A stretch of DNA of 64,000 nt from contig NZ_LVJN01000020.1 in the NCBI RefSeq assembly GCF_002109495.1, forward strand, positions 914,300-978,299, given 5' to 3'. This DNA comes from Magnetofaba australis IT-1 (lineage in GTDB: Bacteria > Pseudomonadota > Magnetococcia > Magnetococcales > Magnetococcaceae). How positions within the stretch are numbered: position 1 is the first letter of the stretch; every line of letters begins with the position of its first letter. Shown one piece after another: positions 22,794 through 33,081 of the stretch. The notes under the pieces are model-generated. The model was not told the origin of the DNA. It saw only the letters and a program-made list of their open reading frames with translations, and ran no database searches. The position numbers and the translations under genes were made by a program.

Positions 22794-23588
22794 ATGCCCA
22801 CTCCTTGGCCTTCACCACCCGGATATGGCGAATTGTGTCCTCTGGACAGAGTTCTGCACAGGCTGCTGGGAGTGGGCAAAGGGTTTCGCTTTGCCGCCCC
22901 ACTCAATGTGATCAGTTTGAGCCTGCCGGAGTTTCCCGCCGCCTGCCGCGACTACCCGGTAGTGTTCGCTCGTAGCGGTGACGGCAAGCGCTTGGTTTCC
23001 GTCGCGGTGACGGGGCTCAGTGGGGGCGAAAATCTGTTTGTCGACTCTGATGGCGTATGGCGGGAAGGGTGCTATATCCCCGCCTATGCGCGCTGCTATC
23101 CGTTCACTCTGGTGGAGGTGACGCGGGCCGGGGAGGCGGAAAACCTGGTCTGTGTGGACGAGGATGGGCTGGATCCCCACGGCGAACGGATGTTCGATAA
23201 TGATGGTGATCCCACTCCCAGTTGGGAGCGGATGCATCGTTTTCTGGAGGAGTCGCGCGCCGCCTCGCGCCGCACGCTGGCGTTTCTCCAGGCTTTGGAC
23301 GAACGTAATATCATCGCGCCGTTCGAACTGCGCGCTGCCCACGGCCAGGGCGGTGAGGAGCAGGTGATTCGTGGTCTGTACCGGGTGGATGAGAAACGCT
23401 TGGCGGGGCTGCCAGAGGCGCTGCTGAAAAGCTGGGTGGCCAATGGTTGGCTCAAGCGCATCCATGCGCACATGATCTCGCTGGACAATTTTGCGCAGTT
23501 GGCGCGGCTGCGCGCGGCGCGGGCGGAATCAGAAACCGAACCGGCTAATCGGCGCGCGCCACGGGCGCGGCGCATGACGCCACGCTGA
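22794..23588 (+). CDS. SapC-family protein
   Basis: A 264-residue protein of the SapC family, named after a gene linked to the Caulobacter S-layer. Family blocks are seen in order: FAAPLNVISLSLPEFPAACRDYPVVF (parts of it), GLSGGENLFVDSDGVW, YIPAYARCYPF, LVCVDEDGL, MFDNDGDPT and LYRVDEKRLAGLP, with AHMISLDNFAQLARLR at the end. No signal peptide. The molecular role is unknown; links to surface layers or polysaccharides are inferred from the name-giving gene only. The ATG at 22794 has AGGTAGAG upstream; the frame is open from 22755. Confidence 0.8.
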   Translation: MPTPWPSPPGYGELCPLDRVLHRLLGVGKGFRFAAPLNVISLSLPEFPAACRDYPVVFARSGDGKRLVSVAVTGLSGGENLFVDSDGVWREGCYIPAYARCYPFTLVEVTRAGEAENLVCVDEDGLDPHGERMFDNDGDPTPSWERMHRFLEESRAASRRTLAFLQALDERNIIAPFELRAAHGQGGEEQVIRGLYRVDEKRLAGLPEALLKSWVANGWLKRIHAHMISLDNFAQLARLRAARAESETEPANRRAPRARRMTPR

Positions 23589-23606
23589 CTCAACTTAGGG
23601 GGCGGC

Positions 23607-25640
23607 TCAATCCTCGTGGATGCCGTCGTCCATTTCAAACATGCTGATGATGAAGTTGACCTCCTCCATGGCGGCGGCCACCGTCTGCGAAAGTTCGTCC
23701 ACCTTGGAGCTCAAACCGTTGACCGATTCGGCCACATCGTTGATGCGCGCGGTGGAGTCGACCAGGCTCTTGGAGGCGTCCGCTGCGGTGGCGACGTTGT
23801 GGGAGATGTTGCGCGCGCCCTCCAGGGCGCCGGTGACGTTGTGGGCCATGTCGCTGATGACGCTGGAGGCGGCGCGCACGTTGTCGGTTACCTGCACGAT
23901 GCCGTCGGAGACGTCGCGCATGCACTCGGTGACGTCAGAGACGCCTTGGGAGGCTTGATCCACGCTCTCGGAGAGTTGCTTGGTCTCCAGCGAGGCGTAC
24001 TCCATGGAGCTGTTGATCTCGGTGATGGTGAAGTTCTGCTCATCCACCGCCTGCGCGATCTCCGTGTTGGCCAAGTCGATATTGGCGATGATCTCGGTGA
24101 CCTGCGCAATGGAGGTGGAGACCCCCTTGGCGCCGTCTTGAATATCTTCCACCTGCCCACCGATCATGCGGGTGGCTTCCGCCGTTTGCGCCGCCAACTC
24201 CTTGACCTCATTGGCCACCACGGCGAACCCTTTGCCGGCATCGCCGGCGCCAGCGGCTTCGATGGAGGCGTTGAGCGCCAGCATGTTGGTCTGGTCAGCA
24301 ATTTCGTTAATCAGTTCGACGGCTTTGCCGATCTCTTCGGCGGCGGCGCCCAGTTTGCCCACCATGCGACTGTTTTCTTGGGCGAACTGGTTGGCCGAAC
24401 GCGAATCGGCGCTGGCGTTTTCGCACTGACTGCGCACCCCCTCCACGGAACGCGCCATCTGCACCACGGCGGTGGCGACATCCTTGATGTTGTTGCTGGA
24501 GTTGGACGCCGAGGTGTGCACCCGCTTCATGCTGTGACTGGCGTGATCGGAGAACTCCGCCACCGTGGTGAGGTTGGTGGTGGCTTCAGCGGAGGCGGCG
24601 GCGATGTTGTTCATGTTCTCACTGGCGCCGTTAGCCGATTGTGAAATGGCGTCCATATTGGTCGCCGCCACTTCCGCCGCCTCATCAATGGCGGTCATGG
24701 CCTCGGAGAGCGAAGCGGTGGAGGTGGCGGAGATCTCCGACTGGCTGGCCAGCTCCTGCGCCTGCACGCTCAGATCATGGGAGGTTTCCGCCAATTCGGC
24801 GGCGACGCCGCCCATCATCTCCGCCATCTGTGCGATGTGCCCCAGCACCTGGGAGATGTTGGCGGCCATCTTGTTCAACGCTTGATCGATGCCGGTGGTG
24901 ACGCGGCCATCGCGGCCAAACACGGTCAGGTCGCCCTCGGAGAACGCTTTGGCCAGGGTCGCCAATTGATCGGGGTCGGCGCCGAACAGTTTGAGAATGC
25001 CGCGCACAATCAGCAGCGCCAGAATGGTGGCCAGGCCAAGGCAGAGCAGGAGCGCCAGGAATGAGAAGATCTGGCTGCCGGAGACCGAGTCGGCCATGTC
25101 GGTCAGGGCGTCCTGCTGCGCCTGGTGCGCGGATGCGCGCAGGGCGTGCAGTGGCGCTGCAGCCTCCTCAAAGGCGGTGATGGCCGACGCCACCTGCTGG
25201 CGCGTGGACTCTTCGCTTGCTGCAGCCGGGTTGGCGCTGAGGATTTCGATGACGGCGATGAGTTGGTTGGAAGCCTCCTCATGGCGCTCCAGAAAGCGCT
25301 GGATCTGCGCGCGTCTGGCTGTATCTGTGATCTGGTTGCGCAGGATGTGGCCTTGCCCTTTGAGCGCTTGACTCAAACTCTGCGCGCGCTCGAGCAACTC
25401 CTGCGGCGCGGCGCCGGAGATTGATGCGCCCAGCAGGCTGCGCAGCTCCATCAATTTATGCGTGCTCTGGGATATTAGCCCGGCCGCATAGGTCTGAGCA
25501 TACAGATCATCGCGTTCGTCGGAGAGCGAGGAGAACAGAATCAGCTGACTCAAACCAAACACGAACATAACCGCCGCCATCACGCCAAACGACAGCAGCA
25601 ATTTCCATTTGATGGTCAGGCTGTGCAAACTGATGGACAA
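23607..25640 (-). CDS. Methyl-accepting chemotaxis protein
   Basis: A 677-residue chemoreceptor. Membrane segments at about 12-34 and 190-213 enclose a helical periplasmic sensor domain of about 150 residues (four-helix-bundle type). A HAMP-like linker follows, then a long coiled-coil signalling domain whose hairpin tip reads [18 protein letters not shown] with [15 protein letters not shown], the CheA/CheW contact. The C-terminus has no NWETF-type CheR tether. The start is TTG 25640, with GGGGAGAGG just upstream and no ATG that fits the first membrane helix. Ligand unknown. Confidence 0.93.
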   Translation of the reverse strand: MSISLHSLTIKWKLLLSFGVMAAVMFVFGLSQLILFSSLSDERDDLYAQTYAAGLISQSTHKLMELRSLLGASISGAAPQELLERAQSLSQALKGQGHILRNQITDTARRAQIQRFLERHEEASNQLIAVIEILSANPAAASEESTRQQVASAITAFEEAAAPLHALRASAHQAQQDALTDMADSVSGSQIFSFLALLLCLGLATILALLIVRGILKLFGADPDQLATLAKAFSEGDLTVFGRDGRVTTGIDQALNKMAANISQVLGHIAQMAEMMGGVAAELAETSHDLSVQAQELASQSEISATSTASLSEAMTAIDEAAEVAATNMDAISQSANGASENMNNIAAASAEATTNLTTVAEFSDHASHSMKRVHTSASNSSNNIKDVATAVVQMARSVEGVRSQCENASADSRSANQFAQENSRMVGKLGAAAEEIGKAVELINEIADQTNMLALNASIEAAGAGDAGKGFAVVANEVKELAAQTAEATRMIGGQVEDIQDGAKGVSTSIAQVTEIIANIDLANTEIAQAVDEQNFTITEINSSMEYASLETKQLSESVDQASQGVSDVTECMRDVSDGIVQVTDNVRAASSVISDMAHNVTGALEGARNISHNVATAADASKSLVDSTARINDVAESVNGLSSKVDELSQTVAAAMEEVNFIISMFEMDDGIHED

Positions 25641-25857
25641 GGTCCTCTCCCCGGCTGATTGTGGCGCCAGCTCTGCGCAATGATTCGTTCAAGATGGCTT
25701 TATTGGGAAAATAGACGTCATATTGACGTATCCAAGGAATTATTTCGACACTCTTTTATACAATCTTGAGGCAAAAGCCATTTGCAGGGTGAATTATCCG
25801 CGCATTCGGCGCAAAAAAAGGTATTCTTTGGCTGGGGTGGGGAAAGGCTGTGCGCGC

Positions 25858-28746
25858 ATGTTGTGCAGCCTACAAGTGATGGATTGTTATGTGGATATGA
25901 TTAACGAGCTATCCCACGATGGCGCTTCGGACGCGTTTGACGAGACGATCCGTATCCTTCTCATTGACGACCAGTCTCTCACGCATCGCCTGCTCGCAGC
26001 GATGCTCAGCGATGAGCCACAGTTTGAACTCACCTGCCGCGACAGTGGGCGCAACCTTCTGCGCCATATCCTCGACGTCAATCCGACGCTGATTCTGCTG
26101 GATATTAACATGCCCGATGTGGGCGGCATGGATCTGCTCGATGAATTGCGCGGCTATCGCCGCACTCAACAACTGCCCGTGATCATGCTGTCGGTGGAGG
26201 ATCGCGCCGAAACCAAGGCCGAAGCGTTCTCCAAAGGCGCCAACGACTATCTGATCAAATTGCCCGAGCGCGCCGAAATGGTGGCCCGGCTCAAGCTGCA
26301 TGGCCGTGGCTATCAAACCCTGCTGCGCCACCAGCAGTCGGTGCAGGAGCAGCGCGAGGAGGCCACGCGAATCCGCGCCATTCACGACGCCGCCCTGGAC
26401 GCCATGATCACCATCGATGATGGCGGCGTGCTGATGGACTTGAATCCCGCCGCCGAGCGCATGTTCGGGTTGAGTCAGGAGGATCTCGGCGGCGACGCCA
26501 TTACGATTCTGGCGCCGCAGGAGAAACAGCAGGCCATGCGCGAGGCGCTGGTTTCGTTCGACCCTCTCCTGAATCATCCGTTTTTGGATCAGCGTTTGGA
26601 GATTCAGGCCATGCGGCGCGATGGCGAACGCTTTCCGGCGGAGATCTCCATCACCTTTGGGGTCTCGCGCGGTCAGCGGCTGTTTACCGCGCAGGTGCGT
26701 GACATCACCACACGCAAGGCTTTTGAAGAGACGCTGCAAGAGGTTAACGCCACGCTGGAAGAGCGCGTGCGAGAGCGCACCGAGGCGTTGCGGCTGAGCA
26801 ATGAGCAGCTGCTGCGCGAGGCGGCGGAGCGGCGCGGAGCCGAAGCCGAGCGCGAGCGTTTTTTTCAACTGATCCCCGACCTGTTGTGCGTGTTGGACAG
26901 CGATGGGCGGATTGTGCGCGCCAACTCGGCGTTCCAAATTGTGCTCGGCCATGAGCCAGGTGAGTTGGCGGGAGCTCTGTTTGAAAATTTGACGCAAGAT
27001 GAAGATATCGGTCGTGTGCGAGAGCAGATGATCACCCTGCGCGGCGCCGGTATGGTGCGGGAGTTCCCTTTGCGCATGCGACGGGATGATGGGCAGGTGG
27101 TGTGGGTGGAGTGGTCCGCCATTGCGCGGGAGGACCGTTTCTTCGCTGTGGGACGGGATGTGACGCGCAAATTGGCCGCCGCCGAGGCGTTGCGTCAATC
27201 CGAAGCGCGATTGTCCGAGGCGCAGCATTTGGCGCAGTTGGGCAGTTGGGCATGGGATGTGGGCAGTGCAGCGCTGTTCTGCTCGAGCGAGCTGTATCGA
27301 ATTTTGCGCCGACGCCCCGACTCGCAGAAGAGCAATGCTGGGCTGAATCTCCTGCTGGAGAGCATCGAGCCCGATGATCGTGAAAAATTCGAGCAAGCGC
27401 TGGAAAACGCGCGCCGAGGCGGCAAACCGATCTCAGCCATGTACCGCGTGCGCACCCCGGAGGATGAGATCCGTCATGTGCGCAGTTTGGTGCGTTGGGA
27501 GCCGGGTGGACGCTCTGAGGCGGGGCGGTTAATCGGCATCATGCAGGATATTAGCGACACCATCCAGGCGGAGACGTTGCGCATCGCCAAAGAGAGCGCC
27601 GAAGCCGCCAATGAGGCCAAAAGCGCCTTTCTGGCCACCATGAGTCACGAGATCCGCACCCCGCTCAACGCCATTCTGGGCATGGGCGAGTTGCTCATGG
27701 AGAATGAGCCGAACCCTCAGCGAATGCGTTATTTGGAGGTCTCCTACAAAGCGGGAGAGACGCTGCTGGCGCTGATCAACGATATTCTCGACCTCTCCAA
27801 AATTGAAGCCGGGCGCGTGGACCTGGAGCGGCGTCCGTTTGATCTGTGGGCGTTGGCCTCTGGCGTCACCGATCTGGTGGGCGTGGCCAAAGGCGATAAA
27901 CCTCTGGCGGTGGCGTGTCAGATCGATCCGCACACGCCGCGCTGGGTGATTGGCGATGAGGAGCGCCTACGCCAGGTGATGATCAACCTGGTGGGCAATG
28001 CGGTGAAGTTCACCCCTGAGGGGAAAGTGGTCTTGAAGCTGAGTATCTCCGATGTGGGGTGGGCGGAGTTGGCGGTGGAGGATACCGGCATCGGCATCAG
28101 TCCCGCCGAGTTGGAGCGGATTTTTCACCCGTTCACCCAAGCGGACGCCTCCACCACGCGGGAGTTTGGCGGCACCGGCCTGGGGCTGACCATCTGTAAA
28201 CGTTTGATCGACTTGATGGGCGGTGGGATTACCGTCACCAGTGAAAAGGGGCGGGGCAGCGTGTTCTCGGTGCACCTGCCGTTGGAATCCACCACGCAAT
28301 CCGCTGTCGAGGAGTTGACCGCGCCGCAGCCTGAGAGCGCGCGTGCGCCAGGCGAGCCCCGTGCTGAGGCGGCTCAGCGGGTGATCCTGCTGGTGGATGA
28401 CTCCAGCGATAACCGTATGTTGGTGCAGCATTTCCTGAAAGCGTCAGCGCATCAGGTGGAGATGGCGGAGAATGGGCGGCAAGCGGTTGAACGCTATCTG
28501 CAGGGGGGGGTGGATTTGGTGCTGATGGATATACAGATGCCGATCATGGACGGTTATGAAGCGACGCGTCAGATTCGCCAGTGGGAAACAGAACAGGGGT
28601 GGACGGCGGTTCCGGTCATTGCGTTGACTGCGCACGCGCTGGATTCCGACCGTGAGGAGACCCGGCTGGCCGGTTGCACCCGACACCTGGAGAAACCCCT
28701 GCGCAAACAGAGATTGCTTGAAGCTTTGGCGGAGTTTGGTCTGTAA
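25858..28746 (+). CDS. Hybrid sensor histidine kinase REC-PAS-PAS-PAS-HK-REC
   Basis: About 960 residues, cytoplasmic. Domain order: receiver ([24 protein letters not shown]), PAS (about 170-290), a coiled linker, two more PAS domains ([27 protein letters not shown]), HisKA with the phospho-accepting His in [12 protein letters not shown], ATPase domain ([26 protein letters not shown]) and a C-terminal receiver ([29 protein letters not shown]). The first receiver has KLPE where most have KPF, as in WspR-like receivers. The start is uncertain: ATG 25858 lies after a GGAAAGG, and ATG 25879 and 25897 are alternatives. It runs convergently into the Sel1 gene with one base between. Confidence 0.9.
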   Translation: MLCSLQVMDCYVDMINELSHDGASDAFDETIRILLIDDQSLTHRLLAAMLSDEPQFELTCRDSGRNLLRHILDVNPTLILLDINMPDVGGMDLLDELRGYRRTQQLPVIMLSVEDRAETKAEAFSKGANDYLIKLPERAEMVARLKLHGRGYQTLLRHQQSVQEQREEATRIRAIHDAALDAMITIDDGGVLMDLNPAAERMFGLSQEDLGGDAITILAPQEKQQAMREALVSFDPLLNHPFLDQRLEIQAMRRDGERFPAEISITFGVSRGQRLFTAQVRDITTRKAFEETLQEVNATLEERVRERTEALRLSNEQLLREAAERRGAEAERERFFQLIPDLLCVLDSDGRIVRANSAFQIVLGHEPGELAGALFENLTQDEDIGRVREQMITLRGAGMVREFPLRMRRDDGQVVWVEWSAIAREDRFFAVGRDVTRKLAAAEALRQSEARLSEAQHLAQLGSWAWDVGSAALFCSSELYRILRRRPDSQKSNAGLNLLLESIEPDDREKFEQALENARRGGKPISAMYRVRTPEDEIRHVRSLVRWEPGGRSEAGRLIGIMQDISDTIQAETLRIAKESAEAANEAKSAFLATMSHEIRTPLNAILGMGELLMENEPNPQRMRYLEVSYKAGETLLALINDILDLSKIEAGRVDLERRPFDLWALASGVTDLVGVAKGDKPLAVACQIDPHTPRWVIGDEERLRQVMINLVGNAVKFTPEGKVVLKLSISDVGWAELAVEDTGIGISPAELERIFHPFTQADASTTREFGGTGLGLTICKRLIDLMGGGITVTSEKGRGSVFSVHLPLESTTQSAVEELTAPQPESARAPGEPRAEAAQRVILLVDDSSDNRMLVQHFLKASAHQVEMAENGRQAVERYLQGGVDLVLMDIQMPIMDGYEATRQIRQWETEQGWTAVPVIALTAHALDSDREETRLAGCTRHLEKPLRKQRLLEALAEFGL

Positions 28747-28747
28747 G

Positions 28748-29260
28748 CTAGAGGGCGTCGTCCGCGTCGTCCGTGGCTTGAGCGGTTAGTGCGTCCAATC
28801 TCTCCTGCGCGGCGCGCCACTCCTGTTCGCTGGCTTCATTGCGCGCTTGTTGCAGGTTATCCTGCGCGTCCGGCAGCCCATCGCGCGCCGCCAGCGCAAA
28901 CCAGTAGCACGCTTGCGCCAAATCCTGTGCGCCGCCCTCTCCAGTGGCCCACAGCACGCCCAGATTGTTGCGCGCATCCGGATTGCCCTGCTGCGCCGCC
29001 AAGGTGAACCATTGGCGCGCCGCCTCTGCATCAGGCGCGCATCCCAGTCCCTCCCAGGCCATCACCCCCAGGTCATGTTGTGCGTCTGGATGCCCCTGCT
29101 CCGCCGCGAGGCGGTGCCATTGGGCGGCGGCGTCGAAATCCTGAGCGATCTCCTCACCCTGCAGCAGCAGAGCGCCCATTGTGTGTTGCGCGTCCGGGTC
29201 GCCTTGTTCGGCCATCAGGCGCACGGCGTTGACATAGGGCGTGGGTTCGGTAACTGTCAT
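28748..29260 (-). CDS. Sel1-like repeat protein
   Basis: A 170-residue protein with about four Sel1-type TPR-like repeats (GDPDAQHTMGALLLQGE, GHPDAQHDLGVMAWEG, GNPDARNNLGVLWATGEG, GLPDAQDNLQQA), each with the AxxxLG core. Such proteins mediate protein contacts, often beside signalling systems. No signal peptide is evident from ATG 29260; an upstream in-frame ATG at 29347 would add 29 non-repeat residues. Next to the hybrid kinase but on the opposite strand. Confidence 0.8.
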   Translation of the reverse strand: MTVTEPTPYVNAVRLMAEQGDPDAQHTMGALLLQGEEIAQDFDAAAQWHRLAAEQGHPDAQHDLGVMAWEGLGCAPDAEAARQWFTLAAQQGNPDARNNLGVLWATGEGGAQDLAQACYWFALAARDGLPDAQDNLQQARNEASEQEWRAAQERLDALTAQATDDADDAL

Positions 29261-29404
29261 GGCGATATCAATGCGTTCCAGGTAATATTTTGCGATGTCG
29301 CAGCGGCGCTGCGCGGTGTGATTATCTGGTTGATTGTTTCTATGCAAAATACATGCTGTTTCGGCCCTTGGCGCAGCGCGCGCTGATTGTTGGGAGTCTG
29401 CGCT

Positions 29405-30835
29405 ATGATCATTCCGACTCTATTATCCGGCGGCTCCGGCTCGCGTCTGTGGCCCCTGTCGCGGGAGATCCACCCCAAACAGTTTCTGCCGCTGCTCGAT
29501 GGCAAGTCCCTGTTTATTGAGACCCTGGAGCGGCTCAGCGGATTGCCGGATCTGGGCGCGCCGCTGGTGGTGTGTAACGATCAGCACCGTTTCCTGGCCG
29601 CCGAGAAGCTGCGCCACGCCGGGATTGAGAGCGCGGGGATTCTGCTTGAGCCGGTTGGCCGCAACACCGCGCCGGCGGTGGCGTGCGCGGCGCTCAAGGC
29701 GTTGCAGATCGACCCGCAGGCGCAACTGCTGGTCATGCCTGCCGATCACTTGATCCCGGATGTGACAGCGCTGCATAACGCCCTGTTGGCGGCCAGGGAG
29801 CACAGCGCAGGCGGCGCGTTGGTGACATTCGGCGCGCAGCCGGAGTGGGCTGAAACCGGGTATGGCTATATCCATCGCGGCGCGGCGCTGCCGGGATCGG
29901 GGCCCGCCTGTTACGCCATTGACCGTTTTGTGGAGAAGCCCGACGCTGAAACCGCCCAAGCCTATTTGCAGAGCGGGGCCTATCTGTGGAACAGCGGCAT
30001 GTTTCTGTTCCGCGCCGAGCGCTATCTGGAGGAGTTGAGTCAGCATGCGCCGTTGATGGTCGAACAGTGCCAATTGGCGCTGGAAAAGGCGCGGCTGGAT
30101 CTGGACTTTATTCGTTTGGATCCGGAGAGCTTCGAGGCCTGTCCGGCGGACTCCATCGACTATGCGGTGATGGAGAGGACCGCGCGGGGCGTGGTGACCA
30201 CCCTGGATGCGGGCTGGAGCGACATCGGCTCGTGGGAGGCGCTGTGGCGCGCGCAGCAGCGCGATGCGCAGGGCAATGTGACCCATGGCGACGTGGTGTT
30301 GGAAGACGCCCGCGACTGTCTGGTGCGGGCCGATGAGGGGCTGGTGACGTTGCTCGGCGTGGAGGGCTTGGTGGTGGTGGAGACCGCCGACGCGGTGTTG
30401 GTGGCCGACAAGAGCCGCTCCCAGGACGTCAAAAAATTGGTCGAGCGCCTCAAGCGTGATAATCGTCGTGAAGCGGTGTTTCACCCCAAAATCTACCGAC
30501 CTTGGGGCGCGTTTGAGACCATTTCGGTGCATTCGCGCTTTCAGGTCAAACGCATTACGGTCAATCCTGGGGCCAAACTCTCCATGCAGATGCACCACCA
30601 TCGCGCCGAGCACTGGGTGGTGGTGACCGGCGCGGCCAAAGTCACCCGCGACGGCGAGAGCTTTCTGTTGACGGAGGACCAATCCACCTACATCCCCGTT
30701 GGGGTGAAACATCGCCTGGAGAACCCGGGTAAAATTCCCTTGCAGGTGATTGAGGTGCAGAGCGGCAGCTATCTGCAAGAGGATGATATTGTGCGTTTTG
30801 AAGATATCTACGGCTGTCGCAAAAATGATTTGTAA
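29405..30835 (+). CDS. Bifunctional mannose-1-phosphate guanylyltransferase / mannose-6-phosphate isomerase
   Basis: A 476-residue AlgA/ManC-type enzyme making GDP-mannose from fructose 6-phosphate. The N-terminal nucleotidyltransferase has the signature LLSGGSGSRLWPLSRE and PKQF, LEPVGRNTAPAVA and VEKPDAETA. The C-terminal cupin (type II isomerase) has AKLSMQMHHHRAEHWVVV with metal-binding histidines and YIPVGVKHRLENPG. The ATG at 29405 (MIIPTLLSGG) has GGGAG upstream. GDP-mannose feeds the surface polysaccharide genes that follow. Confidence 0.93.
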   Translation: MIIPTLLSGGSGSRLWPLSREIHPKQFLPLLDGKSLFIETLERLSGLPDLGAPLVVCNDQHRFLAAEKLRHAGIESAGILLEPVGRNTAPAVACAALKALQIDPQAQLLVMPADHLIPDVTALHNALLAAREHSAGGALVTFGAQPEWAETGYGYIHRGAALPGSGPACYAIDRFVEKPDAETAQAYLQSGAYLWNSGMFLFRAERYLEELSQHAPLMVEQCQLALEKARLDLDFIRLDPESFEACPADSIDYAVMERTARGVVTTLDAGWSDIGSWEALWRAQQRDAQGNVTHGDVVLEDARDCLVRADEGLVTLLGVEGLVVVETADAVLVADKSRSQDVKKLVERLKRDNRREAVFHPKIYRPWGAFETISVHSRFQVKRITVNPGAKLSMQMHHHRAEHWVVVTGAAKVTRDGESFLLTEDQSTYIPVGVKHRLENPGKIPLQVIEVQSGSYLQEDDIVRFEDIYGCRKNDL

Positions 30836-30847
30836 TGGATGAGCGGC

Positions 30848-31753
30848 TCAGCGCCGCTTCAACTCTTCGGGCGGCGGGTTGGCCGAGCCGTATTGTGCGA
30901 TCAGTTCCAGTTCGCGCACCTTGGCCTTGATATGAAATCGTTGAATGGCTTGAAAAGCGGCGTAATAAAACCCTGCCGCGCCATGGAGACAGCCGCCGCG
31001 CAACAGATAGTGATAGACAAACATCAGCAGGCTGAATCCAGGCATGAAAAACAGCTTGTGTTTGAGCCAGCGACGGCGCTGGGCCTGCGTGCCGCCAAAT
31101 AAGCGCGGCGGCAATTCATCGTGCTCAAGCGCGCCGTGTTTCAGTTGCCGCATCAAGGGCGCTTCCCAGTTAGAGTACTCATTGTGCTTGAGGATGTAGC
31201 GCGACAGGGTGTTGACGTTGCGGTGTTCCAGGCCATGCTTGAGCGCGCGTGAGGGGCCATCCAGTTTCACGTGTTCGTGCACCTCCATATCCGCCATGTG
31301 AGTCGTTTGCTCCTGCAGACGCTGTTCAAAACGTCCCTGCCCGGTGCGAAACAGGCAGGTTTTATAGGGGCTGAAGTCCCCATGGGTGAGCGTGACGCCC
31401 ATGAAAATATTATCCAGCTTAATGCGAAAGCCCGCATACTCCTGCTGCGTAATCGCCGTTTCAATCTCCCTTTTCACCGCTTCAGTCACGCGCTCGTCGG
31501 CATCCAGCAGCAGCACCCAGGGGGTTTGGATGGCGTAGGTGTCGAGCACCCACTGGCGTTTTTTCGGCCAGCCGCCTTGGTAGTGAAACTGCAGCAGCGT
31601 GGCGCCGTGAGCCTGTGCGATCTCCTGACTGCCATCCGTACTTTGGGAGTCGGCCACCACCGCCTCAGTGATCCATCCATCCAGTGCGCTCAAACAGCGC
31701 TCCAGATTGTTGGCTTCATTTTTGATAGCGATGACGGCGGTGATGGGAACCAT
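30848..31753 (-). CDS. Glycosyltransferase family 2 (WaaE/KdtX-like)
   Basis: A 301-residue GT2 enzyme. Seen: TAVIAIKNEANNLERCL (nucleotide-sugar site), SQSTDGSQEIA, the DxD motif in LLLDADERVT, and the C-terminal VHEHVKLDG and WLKHKLFFMPG blocks typical of WaaE-like lipopolysaccharide core glucosyltransferases. No membrane helices of note except a weak hydrophobic stretch near 235. The acceptor is not predictable. Start ATG 31753 chosen over TTG 31759. Convergent with the ManC/AlgA gene (12 bases between). Confidence 0.87.
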   Translation of the reverse strand: MVPITAVIAIKNEANNLERCLSALDGWITEAVVADSQSTDGSQEIAQAHGATLLQFHYQGGWPKKRQWVLDTYAIQTPWVLLLDADERVTEAVKREIETAITQQEYAGFRIKLDNIFMGVTLTHGDFSPYKTCLFRTGQGRFEQRLQEQTTHMADMEVHEHVKLDGPSRALKHGLEHRNVNTLSRYILKHNEYSNWEAPLMRQLKHGALEHDELPPRLFGGTQAQRRRWLKHKLFFMPGFSLLMFVYHYLLRGGCLHGAAGFYYAAFQAIQRFHIKAKVRELELIAQYGSANPPPEELKRR

Positions 31754-31884
31754 GGGCAAATCGCTCGCTTGTGCAGGATGATGGATCTAATCTATGGCGA
31801 ACCTGATCTCATGATAGGCGCATCCTGGCGCTTGGGTCCATGGGCGCCAAGTTTGTTCACTGTGCGGGGCGAAAAGGGGCGTTC

Positions 31885-33081
31885 ATGGCGCGAATCGTAA
31901 TGTTGACCCCCTGGTTTCCCGAGACTCCCGATGCGCAGCAGGGAAAATTCATCCTCGATTCGGCGCAAGCGCTCGCCCAACGCGGCCATAGCGTGTTGGC
32001 GATTGTGGCGGAGCCCTATCGGCTTGGCGGCGCGCGGCGTAAGCCCGATTGGTTGCCTGCTGGCGTCTGCTGGCGCGCGCTTCGTTATCCCAGCGCGCCG
32101 CGCTATGTCGCCAGAGGTCTGACGCAGTGGTTTTGCGAACGCCTGTTGGCGCCGCAGGTGGCGCACATGGCGCAGACGTTTGGCGCGGATCTTCTGCATG
32201 GGCATAACGAGCGGTTGGCGGCGGTGGCGATACGGGCTGGTCGGGCGGCGCAGGCGCCGGTGGTGGCGACGTGGCATGGGGTGGAGACCCATCCACGGAT
32301 GCAGAGGTCCAAAGCGCAAGCGTTTGTCGGACGCGTTCAACACGGAGTGGATAGGGCTGTGGTGGTGGGGGATGCGTTGCGACGCCACTACCCAGCGTTG
32401 GCGCAACGCCCGGATGGCGCGCACACGGTGCACAACGGATTCCGTCCTGTTGACGCCGCCGCCGTATCACGGGCGCCCTGGAGCGACCCTTGGCGCGTGG
32501 TGAGTGTGAGCAATCTGCAGCCGGGGAAGGGGATCGATGTGACTCTGCGCGCGCTGGCGCAGTTGCGGAATCTTCCAGACTGGCAAGGCGATTGGCGTTA
32601 TGATGTCATTGGCGATGGGCCGCAGCGGCGCTCTTTGGAAGCGTTGAGTCATTCACTGGGTCTGGCGCAACGGGTGCGGTTTCACGGACGCCTGAAACAT
32701 GACCAGTTGGCGGTGTGGTTGGGTCAGGCGCATCTGTTCTGTCTGCCGTCACAGCCAGAGGCGTTCGGCATCGCCTATTTGGAAGCGATGTCGGCTGGGT
32801 GTCTGGCGTTGGGGGTGGCGGGCGAAGGTCCCAGCGCATTCATCGTCCATGGTCAGAGCGGCGTTTTGGCGCAGGAGCCCTCGCCTGATCTTGTCGCAGC
32901 GCATCTGCAAGAGTTGCGGGCGCATCCGTCGACCGCACAGCAGATCGCTTTGGCTGGCCAGGAGCGCGTGTTAAGTGAATTTACTTGGGCGCGCCATGCA
33001 GAGCGTTTGGAGTCACTCTACGCGCAGTTGCTGCGCGCTTGTGATCCTCAGAGCGCATCCTTAGCTGGGAAGAGTTTGTGA
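31885..33081 (+). CDS. Glycosyltransferase family 4 (GT-B)
   Basis: A 398-residue GT-B enzyme. The N-terminal domain opens with RIVMLTPWFPETPDAQQGKF, typical of family 4 enzymes for exopolysaccharide synthesis; the C-terminal domain shows VVSVSNLQPGKGIDVTLRAL, VIGDGPQR, VRFHGRL and the E-x7-E motif in PEAFGIAYLEAMSAG. ATG 31885 has AAGGGG 6 bases upstream. The stop overlaps the start of the polymerase/ligase gene by 4 bases, so the pair works together. Confidence 0.88.
   Translation: MARIVMLTPWFPETPDAQQGKFILDSAQALAQRGHSVLAIVAEPYRLGGARRKPDWLPAGVCWRALRYPSAPRYVARGLTQWFCERLLAPQVAHMAQTFGADLLHGHNERLAAVAIRAGRAAQAPVVATWHGVETHPRMQRSKAQAFVGRVQHGVDRAVVVGDALRRHYPALAQRPDGAHTVHNGFRPVDAAAVSRAPWSDPWRVVSVSNLQPGKGIDVTLRALAQLRNLPDWQGDWRYDVIGDGPQRRSLEALSHSLGLAQRVRFHGRLKHDQLAVWLGQAHLFCLPSQPEAFGIAYLEAMSAGCLALGVAGEGPSAFIVHGQSGVLAQEPSPDLVAAHLQELRAHPSTAQQIALAGQERVLSEFTWARHAERLESLYAQLLRACDPQSASLAGKSL

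Noticed and set aside
25723-25857. Longer N-terminus for the hybrid kinase
   Set aside because: The first 45 codons have a composition unlike the rest, lack a ribosome site and precede a better start region.
25909-27396. 495-codon minus-strand frame
   Set aside because: Antisense of the hybrid kinase.
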